A DNA stretch of 64,000 bases from CAYNLK01 sp964398055 (GCA_964398055.1 CAYNLK010000005.1:124001-188000); one strand, 5' to 3'. Counted from the stretch's first letter, positions 49,414-57,836 are shown. Translations and numbers: made by a program. Notes: generated by a model not told the origin, from the sequence alone.

Positions 49414-49443
49414 GCGTAGCGCGTAGAGCGGGGAGCGCGGAAC
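49409..49443 (+). repeat. Five-unit heptamer repeat at the lutB/lutC joint
   Basis: GATGAGC, GTAGCGC, GTAGAGC, GGGGAGC, GCGGAAC in succession, spanning the lutB stop and the first candidate lutC start. If ATG 49410 is used, the repeat codes SVARRAGSAEQ. Confidence 0.65.
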
Positions 49444-50132
49444 AGATGAAACAAGCGGAATTTCTAAACCGGATTAGAGCCAGCCTGCAACATACGTTTC
49501 TGCCCGCGGCCAGCCTGGACCATCCCGGCTCGTTTGGGGGTTACACGTTTGACCCGACTGCGCCAGCCTCACAATTGATCGACCAATTCAGGCAGGAATT
49601 GGAGACCCTATCGGGCTACGTGCACGTACTGACCGAGACGGCGGAAGCCGCGCCAACGATTTTGCAAATTTTGCAGCAACATCAGGCCGACCGCCTCATC
49701 ACCTGGGACGAAACCTATTTGGAGCTACCTGGCCTTCTGGCTACCCTCACTCAAGCAGGCATTCGCCTTGAGGACAGTTTTGTGCCGCCGGCCGGCAGCG
49801 AGCGGATGGCCCGGCTGGCCCAATTGGCTGGCGTCAGGGTCGGGTTGACCGGCGCTGCCGGCGGCCTGGCCGATACCGGCGCGATTGCCCTGATCAGCGG
49901 GCCGGGGCGAGGGCGGCTGGCCTCGCTGCTGCCGCCGGTCCACATCGCCCTCCTGCCGATCAAAAAACTCTATCCCACGCTGCCCACTTTCCTCCGGGCC
50001 AATCCGGATGCGATGTCGGCCGGCAGCAACCTGGTCTTTATCGCCGGCCCCAGCCGCTCCGGGGATATCGAAATGACTTTGAGCATCGGCGTGCACGGGC
50101 CGGGGGAAATCCACGTGATGATGATACCCTGA
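49410..50132 (+). CDS. lutC: Lactate utilization protein LutC (LUD domain)
   Basis: 240 residues (or 228 from ATG 49446). LUD-domain protein: FLNRIRASLQHT at the start, ITWDETYLELPGLL, VGLTGAAGGLADTGAIALISG, LLPPVHIALLPIKKLYPTLP, FIAGPSRSGDIEMTLSIGVHGPGEIHVMM at the end. ATG 49410 overlaps the lutB stop by 4 bp, but ATG 49446 gives the family-typical N-terminus and lies past the heptamer repeat, so the true start is undecided. Last gene of the operon. Confidence 0.93.
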   Translation: MSVARRAGSAEQMKQAEFLNRIRASLQHTFLPAASLDHPGSFGGYTFDPTAPASQLIDQFRQELETLSGYVHVLTETAEAAPTILQILQQHQADRLITWDETYLELPGLLATLTQAGIRLEDSFVPPAGSERMARLAQLAGVRVGLTGAAGGLADTGAIALISGPGRGRLASLLPPVHIALLPIKKLYPTLPTFLRANPDAMSAGSNLVFIAGPSRSGDIEMTLSIGVHGPGEIHVMMIP

Positions 50133-50155
50133 TTGGCAACGGCATTGTCATAAGA

Positions 50156-50189
50156 TTGACTTTCGCTTTAGCCCATTTCCTCGTATAAT
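50156..50189 (+). promoter_or_regulatory. Possible promoter of the RAMP operon
   Basis: A perfect TATAAT lies at 50184-50189. TTGACT at 50156-50161 is 22 nt upstream, too far for a standard spacer; a weak TTCGCT at 50162 gives 16 nt. Transcription from this -10 would begin near 50197 and supports the ATG at 50218 over an in-frame ATG at 50188 that overlaps the box. Confidence 0.4.
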
Positions 50190-50217
50190 GTATCCAATAA
50201 AATCAGTAGGAGGAGTA

Positions 50218-53200
50218 ATGATGAAATTACAGGGAAAAATCTTGGCTGAAACCCCCATTTACCGGGGCAACGCCCGCAAAACTCTTTTCACCCGCGACGA
50301 TGACGGCAGCCAGCGACTCGTCTCGTTGGCCGGAGAGATTTCGGGCACCGCTCAAGCCTTAATGGACGCCTTTATCGGCCGTTCGAAAGATGGCCGTAAC
50401 CAGGGTCTGCTAGAGCAGTTGTGGCAGCGCCTCTATGGCGCGTCGATGCCATCCGGCTTGATTAGCGGCGTTGACTGCCGGCTGCAAGCGGACAGCTATC
50501 CCCGCGACAACTTTTTTGATCTGCGTATGGGCCTGCGCTTGGATGAAGACCGCTGGGCCGTGGAAGCCAATGCCAATTACAAGATGGAAACCGTCCTGCG
50601 CCACTCGGTTTTTGATTTCAGTATGGTCGTCAATGATGGGCTGCTGGCTAAAGCCGACAACCAGGCCAGGTTGTACTACCTCCTGCAAGAGTTGCAGGCC
50701 GGCCGCTTTTGGTTTGGGGCCGGTAAAAGCAAAGGGCTGGGCCGGCTGCGGTTAGAGATAAAACTGCCCTTTGAAACGCCTGCCTCGCCGCCCACCCTGC
50801 ACCGCCAGGCTAACCACCTGACCCTAACCCTGACCTTTAACGCCCTCAACCCGGTGTTGGTCGGCTGGAACTGGGGCAAGGTAGATGACAGCAATCCACC
50901 GGCCTTTGTCTCCATCGAGGGGCGACTGCTACTGGAAGCGATGCAAGATCTGCCGGAAACTATCCGCCAGCGCCTGGCCATGAGCATCGGCGGGCCGATA
51001 CTCAGCCCCGCCGACTGGAAAAAGAAATTGGCCGACTATCTGCCCCGCGTTCTGGCCATCTGGCTGCAAGAACAGTCCCAAACCCAGGTAGAAAGCTGGC
51101 AGCTTTCTTCAGGCGCGTTGAAAAAACTGGCCAAAGGTAAATTTGGCCTCTCCAAAAAAGTGATGGACCAACTGGAGCCGCTGGCCGACCAACCTTTCCC
51201 GGACAAGGCTGCCGCTACTAAAGCCCTTGAAGCCGCCCTGGGGGCAAAATCGAACATGCTCGACCGGGTCTTAAAAAGTTTTGAGGTCAGCCGGAGCGCC
51301 GGCCAGCAGTTCAATCAGGCCGCCTGGCAGGAGCTGGCCGGCAGCCTGGGCTTCGATGAGGCTCTGGCCGAGACCCTGGCCGGCCAGATCGACGCTGAGG
51401 CCGACCTCACTGCGACCCTCAGCCGGGCCTGCCAGCCTGTTCTCAACCGCTTTTATCAGCAGGTGGAGCAACAAATTCGGCTCTTGCAAAGCGACGCCTG
51501 GCTGGATGAAGAGTTAGCCAACCGGGATGGCCACCTGCGCATCAAACAACTACTCCGGCAGGGCCAAATTAGCGAGAGCCAGTGGGCTAACCGCAACCAG
51601 GCCCCGCCGGGCATCAACATCACCGTGTGGCGAGAATTTCTCGACAGCCATAGCCGGGTGCGCTTCCAACACCTGCTCAATGCCCGCAACCTGCAAAAAA
51701 GCATCACCAACGATCAGAACTTTATTGCCTTCCTCAAAAATTACCGTGAGCGCACCCGCCAGGAACTCGCCCAGCCTCACCACATTGATTTTAGAGAAGG
51801 CGGTCCCTTTAACCGGGACATCTCGCGCAAATACGGCAAACCCTACGACACCGTGTTTATGCGCATGCTCTCCTGGGCGCCCACCGGTCAGGGCGAAGAG
51901 GGGTGGGAAATCTACATTCCCGGCAGCACCCTGAAAGGCGCCTTCCGCAAGCGAGCCTCGCAGGTGCTCAAAACAATCTGGGGCGAATCGGAGCGGACCA
52001 CCAAACTGCTAGAGCGTCTCTTTGGCCGCACCGGCCAGCGCGGCCTCTTTTTCTGTTCCGACGCCTACCTGGTCGACCCCTACCAACCCGAAGAACGGTG
52101 GTGCGCTATGGATGGCGTCAAAATGGACCCGGCTACTGCTCGACCCATCGAAGGAGCCAAACGGGATTATTTGTACGCCTACGGCGACAAGCTGAACTTT
52201 CGCTTTCAAATTGACCTGGTGGACCTGTCCGAAGGCGACCTGGAAACCCTGGCTGTACTGGCTAGCCTGCTGCAAGATTTTCAACAGGGCGACATCCCCC
52301 TGGGCGGAGAAAAAACCAGCGGCTTTGGCTGGGTGCAGGGCCAGTTAGTCGACCTGACCTGGCTAACCGGCGACCCTGCCGGTCTGAGCCGGCAGTTGTT
52401 TGATCAGGCCCCGCTTGAGTCCGCCGGCTTGTGGCAGCGTTTGCAATTGACCGGCGACAGCGCCGCGGCCACGCTGGCAAAAATAGCCAAATTGACCCCG
52501 GCCAAAACCGGCGCCGCAAAACCGCCGCAAGCCAGTGCCGGTTTCATTTCCCACCGGGCCTTCGGCGGCTTCAGCGGGCAGTTGGCTGTGGAAGCCGAGA
52601 TTCTAACGCCCAGCCACGTTAGGGAAAGCGGCGAACCGTCTTACCGGGCGCAACTGGCCGGTGGAACGGTCAACGGTTGGGATCATTTTGCCATGGCCCC
52701 CGCCGAAGCCGCGCTGCGAGACGCGCCCAAAATCTACGCCTTACCCAGCAAAAGCCTGCGCGGGCTGCTGCGCCATATCTACACCATCGCCAGCAACTCG
52801 GCCCACCCCAGCGATGATCTGAGCCGGCTGAATCCGGCCGACAGTCTGTTTGGTTGGGTCGGCCGCGGTCCCAACCAGTCGATCATGGGCCGGCTGGTGG
52901 TTGGCTTTGGCCTGTTTGAGTCACCGCAGTTGGGCTGGTTCAAAGTACCCTATCCCTACGGCGGCTGGCGCTATCGTGAGGGTCGCTGGCAGAACAGCTC
53001 CGGGGGCACCACCGCCCAGTTGCAAATTGCCGGCCAATGGCGGCTGTTCCCGCACGCCCCGCTGGCCCCAATTGTGCAATCGCTGGCCGACTTTCAGCCC
53101 GATACGCCCCAGGCCAGCTACGTGCGGGCCGTGCTGCCCGGCAGCCGCGCCCGGTTCACCATCCGTTTCTGGAATTTAGAGGAACCGGAACTCCAGCGGC

Positions 53201-53445
53201 TGGTTTGGTGCGTAACTCTGGGCGAAAACGGCGCCCATAAAATGGGCAAGCATCGCCAGCTAGGGTTGGGCAGTGTGAAACTGCGGCTGCTGCCGGAAAG
53301 CCATCTGATCGACTGGCCCAAACGATACGCTGGCGACCAGAAGTCAGCCTGGCAGATCCCCTTGCAGGCCGAGCAATGGCTCAACCTGAGCGTGATCGAG
53401 CATTATGAGGCGCTGAGTCAGGCAGTCAATGCTGACCCACTTTGA
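50218..53445 (+). CDS. Triple-RAMP fusion protein (Cas7-like, type III-related)
   Basis: 1075 residues from ATG 50218, preceded by AGGAGGAG. Three RAMP modules are visible. Module 1 (about 1-185) ends in the glycine loop FGAGKSKGLGRLRLE (168-178 core). Module 2 is split by a helical insertion of about 300 residues (245-520); it then has IYIPGSTLKGAFRKRA (567-579) and GGEKTSGFGWVQG (696-708). Module 3 (about 780-1060) resembles TIGR03986-type RAMPs: ALPSKSLRGLLRHIYTIASN, LNPADSLFGWVG, and MGKHRQLGLGSVKL. RAMPs bind and process crRNA. The layout recalls Cas7 fusions, but no Cas10, Cas11 or reverse transcriptase is encoded nearby. First gene of a three-gene operon. Confidence 0.85.
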   Translation: MMKLQGKILAETPIYRGNARKTLFTRDDDGSQRLVSLAGEISGTAQALMDAFIGRSKDGRNQGLLEQLWQRLYGASMPSGLISGVDCRLQADSYPRDNFFDLRMGLRLDEDRWAVEANANYKMETVLRHSVFDFSMVVNDGLLAKADNQARLYYLLQELQAGRFWFGAGKSKGLGRLRLEIKLPFETPASPPTLHRQANHLTLTLTFNALNPVLVGWNWGKVDDSNPPAFVSIEGRLLLEAMQDLPETIRQRLAMSIGGPILSPADWKKKLADYLPRVLAIWLQEQSQTQVESWQLSSGALKKLAKGKFGLSKKVMDQLEPLADQPFPDKAAATKALEAALGAKSNMLDRVLKSFEVSRSAGQQFNQAAWQELAGSLGFDEALAETLAGQIDAEADLTATLSRACQPVLNRFYQQVEQQIRLLQSDAWLDEELANRDGHLRIKQLLRQGQISESQWANRNQAPPGINITVWREFLDSHSRVRFQHLLNARNLQKSITNDQNFIAFLKNYRERTRQELAQPHHIDFREGGPFNRDISRKYGKPYDTVFMRMLSWAPTGQGEEGWEIYIPGSTLKGAFRKRASQVLKTIWGESERTTKLLERLFGRTGQRGLFFCSDAYLVDPYQPEERWCAMDGVKMDPATARPIEGAKRDYLYAYGDKLNFRFQIDLVDLSEGDLETLAVLASLLQDFQQGDIPLGGEKTSGFGWVQGQLVDLTWLTGDPAGLSRQLFDQAPLESAGLWQRLQLTGDSAAATLAKIAKLTPAKTGAAKPPQASAGFISHRAFGGFSGQLAVEAEILTPSHVRESGEPSYRAQLAGGTVNGWDHFAMAPAEAALRDAPKIYALPSKSLRGLLRHIYTIASNSAHPSDDLSRLNPADSLFGWVGRGPNQSIMGRLVVGFGLFESPQLGWFKVPYPYGGWRYREGRWQNSSGGTTAQLQIAGQWRLFPHAPLAPIVQSLADFQPDTPQASYVRAVLPGSRARFTIRFWNLEEPELQRLVWCVTLGENGAHKMGKHRQLGLGSVKLRLLPESHLIDWPKRYAGDQKSAWQIPLQAEQWLNLSVIEHYEALSQAVNADPL

Positions 53446-54307
53446 TTGGCTGCGCCGGAGTCGCTCCGGCGCAGAGCTGCTGGCCACACTGCGACTCATG
53501 GCCGCCCATGCTGATGAGCTGTTCAACCTCCCCCTGGGCGCGCCCCATTCGGCCCTGGGCGGTCCCTGCCGGCGCTGTTGGGTCAATGCCCGCAGCCGCG
53601 CCCACGATCAATATTGCCCCTTGTGCTATAGAGTTCAGAACAAAGCCAAAATGCTGGGGGAAAGCTCGCGGCTGGCCCTGCTGGTTTGGGGCTATGTGAA
53701 CCACCTGCCCCGCCATCTGGAGACGCGGACCGGCTTTTATGAAAGCCACACCCTGGGCGCCTACGTCCACGACCAGCGCCGTTTTCTACTGATGCTTTAC
53801 CGCCGCAACCTGAAAGCCTGGCTGCAAGAGTTGGTTTTGTATCACGGCCTGGAACTGAAGGGGCTGCTGCAAATTTTTCCCACAATGGGGGCGATTCCCA
53901 AATTCGAAATGGGCGAAGCGCTGGCCCAAATAGCCCAGCGCGAAGCCAACTACTCGGCCGACCGGCTGCGGGTTCAATTCTATGCCACCCCGGCCCAAAT
54001 CCGCCGCTTTAGTGCCAGGCACAAACAGGGCCAGCTTACCTTTGACATCAGTGAATTTCTGAGCCTGCTGGAATTGGCCGCGGTTTTCCGGACCATGCTG
54101 CTGCCCGACGAACAAAAAATGTTGTATCAACTACTGCAATTGACCGATGACGGCGAAGCCCACTTTTATTGGGGGCGCTTTTTGGGCCAAATCAACCAGG
54201 AAGTCAAAGATATGCTCAATGCCTGGCAAATTCGACGCTGGCCGAAAGCCCAGGTTGATCTGCTGTATGAGCTGATTGAATATGTGGAGTTTTATCGAAC
54301 CGATTAA
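53429..54307 (+). CDS. Zinc-ribbon protein of the RAMP operon, unknown function
   Basis: 292 residues, overlapping the RAMP gene by 17 bp and the Cas6-like gene by 26 bp, so translated in a coupled operon. Residues 47-66 hold C-x2-C-x12-C-x2-C (CRRC and CPLC), a probable zinc ribbon. The rest is helical and basic (LLMLYRRNLKAWLQEL, IRRFSARHKQGQLTF, YELIEYVEFYRTD) with no catalytic motif I recognise. Position between two RNA-binding RAMP genes suggests a subunit or RNA-contacting adaptor. It could replace a small Cas11-like subunit, but its length and zinc ribbon argue for something different. Confidence 0.7.
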   Translation: MLTHFDWLRRSRSGAELLATLRLMAAHADELFNLPLGAPHSALGGPCRRCWVNARSRAHDQYCPLCYRVQNKAKMLGESSRLALLVWGYVNHLPRHLETRTGFYESHTLGAYVHDQRRFLLMLYRRNLKAWLQELVLYHGLELKGLLQIFPTMGAIPKFEMGEALAQIAQREANYSADRLRVQFYATPAQIRRFSARHKQGQLTFDISEFLSLLELAAVFRTMLLPDEQKMLYQLLQLTDDGEAHFYWGRFLGQINQEVKDMLNAWQIRRWPKAQVDLLYELIEYVEFYRTD

Positions 54308-55265
54308 CCTGATTCGCTACCTGTGCGTCTGGCGGGTGAATCGAGCATTGGTGCGGCTGCCGGCCTATTTGCCCGGCGAACTAACCACAGTGCTGGGGAC
54401 GATTATCACCGAACGCCTGCCGACCAGCCAGGTCCGGCTCTGGCAAAACGCCTTAGCCCAGTCCACTTCAGCGAATGGCTGGCCGGTGGAAACGGTCCTA
54501 TTCGCCTACCCCGGCAAGCAATACTATGGGCCGGGGGAACCGATCTTGTGGGAGCTGAAACTGCTGGGGCCGCAAGCCGATCATACCTTCTTTCTGGAAG
54601 TGATCTTGCCGGCCATGGAAACTGCCAGCCACACCACCGATCCACGCTGGTATCAAGCGAACACGGTCTGGGGTCGCTTTGACATTCAGGCCGTTTACGT
54701 CGCCAGAGGCAGCCAGTGGCAGCCGCTGGTCAGCGACGGCCGGCTCGACACTCGCTGCCGGGTGGAACCGATGCAGTGGGCTGAAGGGTTATCGTTTGCT
54801 CCCCCCCCAGAAGTTACCCGCTCCCATAAAACCCTGAGTTGGCTAACCCCGGTCGATCTGCGCCCACCCCCTACCCCATTTGGCAGCCTGGACATTCCAG
54901 CCGTTGAGGCTGAACCTGCCCAAGCCGACCCGGAAATTCCCATCCCCACCCTGCAGCTTTTGCTGGAAGCCCTACTGGTGCGGATCGCCCAACTTATGCC
55001 GGGCAAATACACCACCGCCGGCGATGTCTGGCAGCGGCTCTTGCCGGATGAACAGGCCGCGCTGTGGGATGCGGTGATCAAAGCCGACCAAATCAACCTG
55101 CGCCAGGTCAAGCCGGCGGTCGCGCCGTCCGGCTGGCCCGGCGGCTGGCTGGGCGAACAAACCTTTGCCGCGATGCCGGCCTCGCTGCTGCCCTATCTTG
55201 AACTTGGCTCGATCCTTCACCTGGGCCGCCGGACTCACCTGGGCTGTGGTACGTTTGTGATTTAG
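54282..55265 (+). CDS. Cas6-like RAMP endoribonuclease
   Basis: 327 residues from ATG 54282 (TTG 54276 opens the frame). The C-terminal 45 residues GGWLGEQTFAAMPASLLPYL followed by ELGSILHLGRRTHLGCGTFVI match the Cas6 C-terminal module with its Gly-rich loop (LG..T..G.G.F). The N-terminal half has PILWELKLLGPQADHTFFLE, the second RAMP strand pattern of Cas6. Cas6 cuts precursor CRISPR RNA at repeat hairpins. The catalytic His is not assignable by eye and may be missing. A Pro-rich linker sits in the middle. The MITE insertion downstream spared the stop codon: TAG 55263-55265 lies inside the target duplication. Confidence 0.75.
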   Translation: MWSFIEPINLIRYLCVWRVNRALVRLPAYLPGELTTVLGTIITERLPTSQVRLWQNALAQSTSANGWPVETVLFAYPGKQYYGPGEPILWELKLLGPQADHTFFLEVILPAMETASHTTDPRWYQANTVWGRFDIQAVYVARGSQWQPLVSDGRLDTRCRVEPMQWAEGLSFAPPPEVTRSHKTLSWLTPVDLRPPPTPFGSLDIPAVEAEPAQADPEIPIPTLQLLLEALLVRIAQLMPGKYTTAGDVWQRLLPDEQAALWDAVIKADQINLRQVKPAVAPSGWPGGWLGEQTFAAMPASLLPYLELGSILHLGRRTHLGCGTFVI

Positions 55266-55268
55266 AGC

Positions 55269-55440
55269 CAATACTTTTCAAATAAGCGATTGCCCATAGG
55301 GGCCTTTGGCTCAAATCGCTCCTCCAGGACTAAAGCCGGTCGTCCACCTGCGTGGACGGGTCTTTTTGTCCGCGTAGGCGGACATCACGGCGTAGCCCTC
55401 CAGATGCGGTTTCAACCGCGTCCTTATTTGAAAAGTATTG
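55269..55440. mobile_element. MITE copy 2 (18-bp TIRs, 10-bp target duplication)
   Basis: 172 bp with the same terminal inverted repeats as the 17.5-kb copy (55269-55286 and 55423-55440) and a perfect 10-bp duplication GATTTAGAGC (55259-55268 and 55441-55450). The right two-thirds are nearly identical to copy 1; the difference is a longer stretch next to the left end. It sits between the Cas6-like stop and a second MITE. Confidence 0.93.
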
Positions 55441-55446
55441 GATTTA

Positions 55447-55531
55447 GAGCCTATCCGAATAACTCGGCAGAGGCGGCTGCCACGCCGGGCGTCGCGCAAG
55501 CGGCCTGGCCAGCTATTATTCGGATAGGCTC
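55447..55531. mobile_element. Second MITE family (17-bp TIRs, 3-bp TTA duplication)
   Basis: 85 bp with inverted ends GAGCCTATCCGAATAA (55447-55462 and 55516-55531), flanked by TTA on both sides (55444-55446 and 55532-55534). TNA duplications and GAGCC-type ends are typical of IS5/IS1031-group elements, so this is likely a derivative of such an IS. Its right TTA is the stop codon of the next gene on the minus strand. Confidence 0.82.
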
Positions 55532-55954
55532 TTAGACAGGTCGTAGCACCTGCAACAAAGCCAGGGCGTAGATTTCACTAACCCCAAAACCTTCAAAAAC
55601 CAACGTCTGGCTCCGGTAGCGAATCTCACAGCGATAACCATCCGGCGTACTGACCAGCGACAGAGCCGGTTGGGGTTCACCGACCAACCGCTGCTCCAAT
55701 GCCTCGCGTAATTGGGTTTCGGTCGGCAGCCAGATCAGCTCGGCCAGCAGCACATGGTCCAGCGCCCACTCGACCGCGCCATGAAAAGTTACGGCCAACT
55801 GGCCACCGACCTCTTCGACCAAAACGGTCATATCACTGATGACGAAGATGAGGTCGTCCAGGTCCCGATCGGGCACGGCAAAGAAGTCGTTTTTGGCCGG
55901 CGTCCAGGCCAAACCCGCCGCCTTTAATTGTCGAGCCAGGCTTAAAGAGAGCAT
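55532..55954 (-). CDS. Conserved-looking protein of unknown function
   Basis: 140 residues, soluble, alpha/beta. Motifs such as LARQLKAAGLAWTPAKNDFF, VPDRDLDDLIFVISDM, FHGAVEWALDHV and LIWLPTETQLREALEQRL look like a family that is common as single copies in Chloroflexota, but I know no function for it. It starts 7 bp after the MFS gene stop, so it is the third gene of a cobU-MFS-unknown transcript. Its stop codon lies in the TTA duplication of the second MITE. Confidence 0.6.
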   Translation of the reverse strand: MLSLSLARQLKAAGLAWTPAKNDFFAVPDRDLDDLIFVISDMTVLVEEVGGQLAVTFHGAVEWALDHVLLAELIWLPTETQLREALEQRLVGEPQPALSLVSTPDGYRCEIRYRSQTLVFEGFGVSEIYALALLQVLRPV

Positions 55955-55961
55955 CCTGACC

Positions 55962-57176
55962 TCAACTCTCCGCCGGTTCGGCCGGCCGGCGACCCGGCAG
56001 GCTGCGAATCAGCACAACGAAGATCACGGTCGCCAGGATCAAGACGACCAGAATATTCAGCATCATCACCTGCGGCCCGACCGACTCGAACAACTGGCCG
56101 ATAAGCCACGGCACTGCCATCGAGCCCAGGCTGGCCCCGACAATAAACCAACTGGTCACCGCGCCGGTCACCGTCATATTGCGCTCGGCCAGCGAAATGG
56201 CCGTAGGAAAAATCGAAGCTAGAAAAAAACCGGTGCCGAGGGTACCAAGCCATAGGGCGGTTAGTGAATGCGGCCACAGCAAAATCAGGACCACACTCAG
56301 GATCGAGCCGGCCAGATCGATCATCAGCAGATGGCGAGGCCGCAGTCGAATGGCCAGGGGAATGGTCAGCAATCTGGCCAGGGTCAATGCGCCCCAAAAG
56401 GCCGAATTCAAGTAGGTCGCCATTGTGTCATTGGCCAGGCCCGTGGCCAGGCCGTAGCTGTAGATCCAGCCGCCAAAACTGATTTCGGCCCCCACAAAGA
56501 AAAAGAAGAAGAGCGCCAGCAAGGTGAGCCACAAATAATTGACCGGGCCAACGCGGCCATCATGATCGGCCGCTTCAGAGCGAGGGCTGGGTAGTAACAA
56601 GACATAAACCGCCACCGGCGCAATCAACAAAGCCAACAGCCAATAGGCCCAGGTAATATCGCCGCTGAGCCAGATAGCCTGAGCAATAATCACCGGGCTT
56701 AAAAAAGCGCCCACGCCGAAGAAAAAATGAAGGGCGTTCATGTACGGCCCTACCTGGCGACGGTGCACCCAGACCAGCAACGTATTGCCGCCGACATCCA
56801 CCGCGCTTTGCGCCACGCCCAGCAGCAACAGAACCAGCGTTAACAACCAGAGCAACGGCATCAGCGGCGTCAGGAACAGCATCAACACCATCATAACCAG
56901 CACCCCGGCCATCACCCAATGACCCGGCAGCCGGTCGTACAGCCGGCCGGCTAATAAAGCGCCCAGCAGATATCCTCCAGCCCGAGCCACAAATAAAAAG
57001 CTGATCTCACTCAGGGCGGTACGGGTGTGCTCGGCCAGGCCGGGCAGAGTCCGGCCCAGGGCCGCCTCAGCCAGGCCTAACCCGATGAAGGCAGCGAAGT
57101 AGCCAACGGATTTGGTAATTTTGCCCTTGCCAACGGCCGAAAATTTTGCAGATAAAGTTGTCTCGGTTAAACTCAT
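55962..57176 (-). CDS. MFS transporter
   Basis: 404 residues with twelve membrane segments. LFVARAGGYLLGALLAGRLYDR is the MFS loop 2-3 motif; DVGGNTLLVW in helix 4 and GFFLASIFPTAISLAE late in the protein recall the FucP/NarK-like sugar or metabolite transporters. Substrate unknown. It lies 20 bp downstream of cobU and upstream of a 140-residue unknown gene, so a link to corrinoid metabolism is possible but not supported by sequence. Confidence 0.9.
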   Translation of the reverse strand: MSLTETTLSAKFSAVGKGKITKSVGYFAAFIGLGLAEAALGRTLPGLAEHTRTALSEISFLFVARAGGYLLGALLAGRLYDRLPGHWVMAGVLVMMVLMLFLTPLMPLLWLLTLVLLLLGVAQSAVDVGGNTLLVWVHRRQVGPYMNALHFFFGVGAFLSPVIIAQAIWLSGDITWAYWLLALLIAPVAVYVLLLPSPRSEAADHDGRVGPVNYLWLTLLALFFFFFVGAEISFGGWIYSYGLATGLANDTMATYLNSAFWGALTLARLLTIPLAIRLRPRHLLMIDLAGSILSVVLILLWPHSLTALWLGTLGTGFFLASIFPTAISLAERNMTVTGAVTSWFIVGASLGSMAVPWLIGQLFESVGPQVMMLNILVVLILATVIFVVLIRSLPGRRPAEPAES

Positions 57177-57196
57177 GTTAGACCTTTCTCATCGTT

Positions 57197-57736
57197 TCAT
57201 TTGACCACCAACGGCAAACCGGCGACCATGAATAGGACCTGATCGGCCAGGGTAGCCAGGCGTTGGTTGGCTCGTCCCAGGACATCTCGATAAAGCCGGC
57301 CCAGGGGATAGGCCGGCACTACCCCCAACCCAACCTCGTTTGACACCACGATCAACGATGCCCCCAAACGTTGCTGGGCCACCACCATCGCCTCGATCTC
57401 CTCGTAGACGGCTGCTTCAATGGCCGCCTGCGGCTCTGTCTCCAGCGCCAGGATAATATTTGACACCAGTAAGGTCAAGCAGTCGAGCAGCAAGACGTCA
57501 ACCGGCTCAGCCACAGCGGCCAGCGCCGCGCCCACCTGGCGAGGGGCTTCCAACGTCAGCCAATCGGCAGGTCGAGCCTGGCGGTGGGCGGCAATGCGCC
57601 CGGCCATCTCGTCGTCCCTGGCCTCGGCGGTGGCTATATAGAGCACACACCGGCCTAACCGGCCGGCCAACTTTTCGGCGTAGTCGCTCTTGCCGCTGCG
57701 AGCGCCGCCCAAGATTAAAATGAGTGATGGCGACAA
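57197..57736 (-). CDS. cobU: Bifunctional adenosylcobinamide kinase / phosphate guanylyltransferase
   Basis: 179 residues. P-loop GGARSGKSDYAEKLA at the N-terminus, CVLYIATAEARDDEMAGRIAAHRQARPADW in the middle (guanylylated His region), and VVSNEVGLGVVPAYPLGRLYRDVLGRANQRLA at the end, all diagnostic for CobU/CobP. It activates cobinamide by phosphate and GMP addition in cobalamin assembly or salvage. Starts at TTG with a strong AGGGAGGG ribosome site. No other cob genes are nearby and I see no cobalamin riboswitch in front of it. Confidence 0.95.
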   Translation of the reverse strand: MSPSLILILGGARSGKSDYAEKLAGRLGRCVLYIATAEARDDEMAGRIAAHRQARPADWLTLEAPRQVGAALAAVAEPVDVLLLDCLTLLVSNIILALETEPQAAIEAAVYEEIEAMVVAQQRLGASLIVVSNEVGLGVVPAYPLGRLYRDVLGRANQRLATLADQVLFMVAGLPLVVK

Positions 57737-57760
57737 CCTTACCCTCCCTTGAAAATAGCT

Positions 57761-57836
57761 GGTTAGTTGGTTTGTTGGTTAGTTGGTTTGTTGGTTTGTT
57801 GGTTTGTTGGTTTGTTGGTTAGTTTGCTGGTTGGCT
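57761..57836. repeat. Tetramer/octamer repeat upstream of cobU
   Basis: About nine units of GGTTAGTT or GGTTTGTT run in succession, with a complementary CCAACTAACCAACC block right after (57843-57856) that could pair with it. It lies between cobU (minus) and the P1 peptidase gene (plus). The rest of 57737-58002 holds only the peptidase leader. Confidence 0.85.

Noticed and set aside
50156..50189. Standard TTGACT/TATAAT promoter for the RAMP operon
   Set aside because: The 22-nt spacing is too long for a normal sigma-70 promoter; I keep only the -10 box as a weak call.
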